The notes under the pieces are model-generated. The model worked only from the letters and a program-made list of their open reading frames with translations, did no database searches and had not been told where the DNA came from. DNA of 20,302 bases from the NCBI GenBank assembly GCA_016706845.1, contig JADJIV010000042.1:1-20302 (forward strand), written 5' to 3'. A program made the position numbers and the translations under genes. How positions within the stretch are numbered: the stretch's first letter is position 1; the number at the start of each line of letters is the position of its first letter. Source of the stretch: PNOJ01 sp016706845. GTDB lineage: Bacteria; Krumholzibacteriota; Krumholzibacteriia; LZORAL124-64-63. Of the stretch, positions 16,773-20,302 are shown in pieces.

Positions 16773-16871
16773 GGAGCACTCATCACGGATGATCAAGCAG
16801 CGATCAACCTGACAACCATGGTGCGAGTGCACCACGTGGAAGCGAACATCAGAGGGGCCCGGTCGAAGATC

Positions 16872-17648
16872 ATGGTCAATTTCAGTGACAACGCGCAAGC
16901 CACGCTGCCGCACCCGGCGGCTCTCCCGAGCATCGGCCATGAAACAGCGCGACTGTTTCAGGACCTGGAGCGGACCGCGCCCCGCGGCGAGCCGCGCCAT
17001 TCGCCGCTGTACCTCGGCCTGCGCCGCGCCAGCGACATCGCCGTGTCCGTCATCGCGCTGTCCCTGTTCGCGGCCCTGCTGCCGCTGATCGCCTTGGCGA
17101 TCGTCGTGGACTCGCGTGGCCCGGTCTTCTACTCCCAGACCCGCATCGGCCGCAACCAGCGCCGCCGCAACGCCGGCCACGCCAGCTGCGAGCGCCGCAA
17201 GGTGATCTACCCGGGCCGTCCCTTCCGCATCTGGAAGCTGCGCTCCATGCGGACCGACGCCGAGCGCAACGGCCCCCAGCTGGCCCAGGCCGGCGACGCC
17301 CGCATCACGCGGGTCGGCCGCTTCCTGCGCCAGACGCGCCTGGACGAGGTGCCCCAGTTCTGGAACGTCCTGATGGGCGAGATGACCCTGATCGGGCCCC
17401 GCCCCGAGCGGCTGTGCTTCGTCCGCCAGTACGAGGCCACGGTGCCCGGCTACCTCGCGCGCCTGGACGCCCTGCCCGGCATCACCGGCCTGGCTCAGGT
17501 GAACAACGGCTACGACGAGGACCTGCGCTCGGTCCAGCGCAAGCTGCGCCTGGACACCTTCTACATCACCCGGGCGAGCTGGACGCTGGATCTGCGCATC
17601 GTGCTGTCCACCGTCCGCGTGGTCCTGACGGGCGAGGGCGCGCGCTGA
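16872..17648 (+). CDS. Priming sugar-phosphate transferase (bacterial sugar transferase family, polyisoprenyl-phosphate)
   Basis: A 258-residue protein of the WcaJ/PglC-type bacterial sugar transferase family, which moves a sugar phosphate from a nucleotide sugar to undecaprenyl phosphate to begin exopolysaccharide or O-antigen repeat units. Residues about 54-80 form the hydrophobic membrane segment (ASDIAVSVIALSLFAALLPL). The catalytic core follows: GPVFYSQTRIGRN, FRIWKLRSM, RVGRFLRQTRLDEVPQFWNVLMGEMTLIGPRPE (catalytic D158-E159) and LPGITGLAQVNNGY. It lacks the N-terminal multi-helix region of WcaJ-like proteins and so is the short form. I prefer the ATG at 16872 because upstream sequence is AT-rich and promoter-like, but no clear ribosome site supports it; in-frame ATGs exist at 16818 and 16710. 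It stands alone without other polysaccharide genes in the window. Confidence 0.82.
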   Translation: MVNFSDNAQATLPHPAALPSIGHETARLFQDLERTAPRGEPRHSPLYLGLRRASDIAVSVIALSLFAALLPLIALAIVVDSRGPVFYSQTRIGRNQRRRNAGHASCERRKVIYPGRPFRIWKLRSMRTDAERNGPQLAQAGDARITRVGRFLRQTRLDEVPQFWNVLMGEMTLIGPRPERLCFVRQYEATVPGYLARLDALPGITGLAQVNNGYDEDLRSVQRKLRLDTFYITRASWTLDLRIVLSTVRVVLTGEGAR

Positions 17649-17688
17649 CGCGCCCCCGCCTCGAACCTCGACACCCCTCCTCTTCTTT

Positions 17689-17718
17689 TTGCACGGATCC
17701 CTCTTTTTGATGTATCAT
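17689..17718 (+). promoter_or_regulatory. Sigma70-like promoter of the protease gene
   Basis: TTGCAC (17689-17694), an 18-nt spacer and TATCAT (17713-17718), in a short AT-rich stretch between GC-rich flanks. It would give a leader of about 95 nt to the ATG at 17819. Confidence 0.6.
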
Positions 17719-17818
17719 TGTAGGATGTCGGCTCGGGAACCCAGCCGCCCCGTGTCCGGACGACCACCCGTGGGATCGAATCCCATGCATCCACACCCGA
17801 TCCGCGAGGATGACAACG

Positions 17819-20302
17819 ATGTCCAAAGTCGGAACCGAGGTCTTGTCCGCCCGCCACGCCGCCGCGCGTTGGGCCGTCCCGGCGCTGCTGCTGACGGCCG
17901 CCCTGCTGGCGATCCTGAGCCTGAACGCCGCGGCCGCCGACCGCGCCGCCAGCCCCGCCGCGGCCGCCGGCCTGCGCCCGCTGTCGGAAGTCGCGGTCTT
18001 CGCGGCCGACACCGTCGACCGCGACCAGGCCCTCGCCGAGGACGAGGTCCGCGCCCGCGACGGCGAACCGCCCCGCTTCGCGATCCCCCAGCCGGCCTTC
18101 ATCGCGCCGGGACACCCAGAGCTCGTGGGGTCCTGAACAGGCACCCCGGCTGTGGCGCCTGCGCATCTCCAGCCCCGGCGCGCTGTCGCTGAACCTCGGG
18201 TTCACGCGCTTCGTCATGCCTGAGACCGGCCGCCTGCTGATCTACCCGGCCGACCTGTCGCAGCCGGCGATCGCCTTCACCGCCGCGGACAACCGCGACC
18301 ACGGCCAGCTCTGGACGCCGATCATCCCCGGCGACGAGATGGTCGTCGAGGTGCAGATCGCGGCCAAGGCCGCGGCCGACCTGGAGCTGGAGCTGACCTC
18401 GGTGAACGTGGGCTACAAGACCTTCGGCGAGACCCTGGTCGACAAGTCCGGCGCCTGCAACATCGACGTCGTCTGCCCCGAGGGCGACGGCTGGCGCGAC
18501 GACATCCAGTCGGTGGCCGTGATCTCCACCGGCGGCAGCACCTTCTGCTCCGGCTTCATGGTCAACTTAACACCGCCCAGGACGAGCGCTCCTTCTTCAT
18601 GACGGCCTACCACTGCCGGGATCCACACCACGCAGGCGCCGACGCTGGTCACCCTGGAACTTCAACAGCCCGACCTGCGGCCAGCTGCGGCAGCTCGCTT
18701 CTCGCAGTTCCTGACCGGCAGCACCTTCCGCGCCGAGTCCAGCGCTTCGGACTTCACGCTGGTCGAGCTGAACTCCGTGCCCGACGCCTCCTGGAACGTG
18801 GCGTACGCGGGCTGGGACCGCGGCACGCAGAACCCGACCTCGGCCACGGGCATCCACCATCCCAACACCGACGAGAAGAGCATCAGCTTCGAGAACGATC
18901 CCCTGACCACGACCACCTACCTGCAGGAGGCCGTGCCCGGCAACGGCACCCACCTGCGCGTCGCGGACTGGGACGCGGGCACCACCGAGGGCGGCTCCTC
19001 CGGCTCGCCGCTGTTCGACCAGAACCACCGCGTCGTCGGCCAGCTGCACGGCGGCTACGCCGCCTGCGGCAACAACCTCTCGGACTGGTACGGGCGCTTC
19101 TCCGTCTCCTGGACCGGCGGCGGCACCTCGACCACGCGCCTGAGCAACTGGCTCGACCCGCTGAACACCGGCGCGCAGACGCTCGACCTGCTGGCGCCCT
19201 ACGCCAGCGGCCTGCGCGTCGCCCCGGCCTCAGCCCATCCGCGGGGCGACGTCCGGCGGCCCGTTCGCGCCGCGACAGGACCCCGCCTGACCAACGCCGG
19301 CGACGCCGCCGTTGGTTACCTGGTCGCGGCCGACGTGGCCTGGGTCACGGTCGCCAACGGCAGCGGCACGATTCCCGCGGGCGACGACGTCGTGGTCCCG
19401 TCTCCGTCAACGCCGCAGCAGAACTCGCTGGCGACCGGCGTCCACCCGACGCTGCACTCGTTCACCCCGACACCGACCCGACGACGACATCCGGCGCCCC
19501 TGTCCCTGCAGGCCGGGCGCCCAGAGCTGGTCTACGGGTTCGACATGAGCACCGCCAGGCTGGACCGTCGAGGCAAGTGGGCCTCGGGCGTGCCGACCGG
19601 CGCCGACGGGGCGACCGCCGAGGCCGACCCCACGAGCGGCTGGAACGGCGGCGCGGTCCCACGGCTACAACCTGACCGGCGACTACGCCAACAGCCTGCC
19701 CGAGCGCCACCTCACCACGACCGCCCTGGATTGCAGCGGCCTCTCGGCGGTCTCCTTGAAGTTCCGGCGCTGGCTCAACGTCGAGCAGCCCGCCTACGAC
19801 CACGCCTACGTGCGCGTCAGCAACGACGGCGTGAACTGGGTCACGGTCTGGCAGAACACCGCCGAGGTCGCCGACGCCGCCTGGTCCCTCGCCGAGTTCG
19901 ACATCTCGGCGGTGGCCGACAGGCGGGCACGGTGCATACGTGCGCTGGACCATGGGCAGCACCGAGTTCAGCTGGCAGTACTCGGGCTGGAACCTCGACG
20001 GAATCGAGATCACGGGGCTCCAGCGCTCGCGGGGCACCGGCGCCGGCGACCTGCCGCAGGCCGGCGCCCCCGGCTGCGCCCGCTGTCCCCCCAGCCCGTT
20101 CAACCGCTCACCGAGGTCCGCTTCGACCTGCCGACGGCCGGCCCGGCCCGCCTCGCGGTCTACGACGTGCGCGGCCACCTGGTGAAGGTCCTGAGCGACG
20201 GCGAGCTGCCCGCGGGCGAGCACGCCGCCGTCTGGGACGGCACCGACGCGCGCGGCCGCGCCATGAGCAGCGGCAGCTACGTCTTCCGGCTGACGGCCGG
20301 CG
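17819..20302 (+). CDS. Secreted Lys-C-like trypsin-fold serine protease with C-terminal jelly-roll and T9SS/FlgD-Ig-like domains; many frameshifts; runs off window
   Basis: ATG at 17819 has GAGG 9 nt upstream; the ATG at 17810 overlaps that site. A signal peptide (VPALLLTAALLAILSLNAAAA) and a propeptide-like region follow, then a trypsin-fold domain close to lysyl endopeptidase: SGACNIDVVCPEGDGW, TFCSGFMVN, TAYHC (His codon 18611-18613), ASDFTLVEL (Asp 18750-18752), and GGSSGSPLFDQNHRVVGQLHGG (Ser 18999-19001). All three triad residues are present. A beta domain (TNAGDAAVGYLVAADVAWV) and a MAM-like jelly roll (GYNLTGDYANSLPERHLTTT, NVEQPAYDHAYVRVSNDG) come next. A FlgD-Ig-like sorting domain (VRFDLPTAGPARLAVYDVRG) is cut at 20302. 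Frame changes occur near 18120-18150, 18568, 18617, 18653, 18695, 19210-19270, 19400-19500, 19655, 19925 and 20080-20110. Conserved sequence resumes after each, so errors are likelier than decay, but as written the gene is not translatable. Confidence 0.75.

Larger units (their letters stand above)
16566..16871 (+). promoter_or_regulatory. AT-rich regulatory leader of the sugar transferase gene
   Basis: This 306-bp region is much lower in GC than its neighbours. From the left it contains the palindrome GTTGAATTTTCAAC (16603-16616), a possible promoter TTGACG/TATCGT with 16-nt spacing (16628-16655), two 10-bp direct repeats (16717-16742), a good promoter (16744-16772), and a hairpin in the transcript at 16819-16834. 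The frame of the downstream gene is open back to 16710, but the codon composition there is unlike the gene and no ribosome site supports the earlier ATGs. Confidence 0.55.

Noticed and set aside
16710..16871. N-terminal extension of the sugar transferase from ATG 16710
   Set aside because: It would place the consensus TATAAT and direct repeats in coding sequence, and the extension has AT-rich codons unlike the rest of the gene. Not fully excluded.
1..20302. CRISPR arrays, tRNA or rRNA genes, insertion sequences, prophage or integrase genes
   Set aside because: I saw no regularly spaced repeats, cloverleaf with CCA-type acceptor, rRNA-like sequence, transposase or integrase motif on either strand. 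The three-way junction element does not have tRNA-like arm sizes or T-loop sequence.

Overview
The window is about 70% GC bacterial DNA. Three of its secreted proteins (starts 1394, 6014 and 17819) end in a FlgD-Ig-like domain with an NPFNPST-type motif, the kind of C-terminal domain linked to type IX secretion in the FCB superphylum. High GC together with these domains suggests a candidate phylum such as Krumholzibacteriota, Eisenbacteria or a relative. That placement is inference; the window has no rRNA or marker gene to test it.

Region 1-9941 reads as a beta-1,3-glucan (laminarin-type) utilisation locus. On the minus strand there is a GH1 beta-glucosidase, cut by the window edge. Divergent from it are a secreted jelly-roll-like protein, a very large cytoplasmic phosphorylase best matching GH149, and a secreted CBM-GH16 protein. 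Convergent to these is a second secreted protein homologous to the first. A secreted GH17 glucanase follows on the plus strand. The likely logic is that GH16 and GH17 cut polymer outside, the two non-catalytic proteins bind glycan, and GH149 and GH1 finish the oligosaccharides inside. No transporter or regulator is visible. The two non-catalytic genes share a nearly identical promoter containing a TTCGG-N3-CCGAA palindrome between -35 and -10, and a third half-conserved copy lies upstream of GH17.

Region 9991-13527 (minus) is a three-gene molybdenum hydroxylase operon of the xanthine dehydrogenase family: FAD subunit, 2Fe-2S subunit, then Mo subunit, with ATGA overlaps. Region 13628-13742 is a striking structured element: a 17-bp perfect inverted repeat enclosing two strong hairpins. 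Region 13783-15456 (minus) holds a lipocalin-like lipoprotein translationally coupled to an RlmI-type 23S rRNA methyltransferase. Then on the plus strand come a secreted PD40 beta-propeller protein (15579-16565), a priming sugar-phosphate transferase (16872-17648) behind an AT-rich regulatory leader, and a Lys-C-like serine protease (17819 to the window end).

The reading frame is broken in six genes, almost always in the direction of one missing base, and most heavily in the last 2.5 kb. In each case the frame resumes with well conserved family sequence, so I read most of these as base-call errors rather than true pseudogenes. Lengths given below are for the repaired frames.
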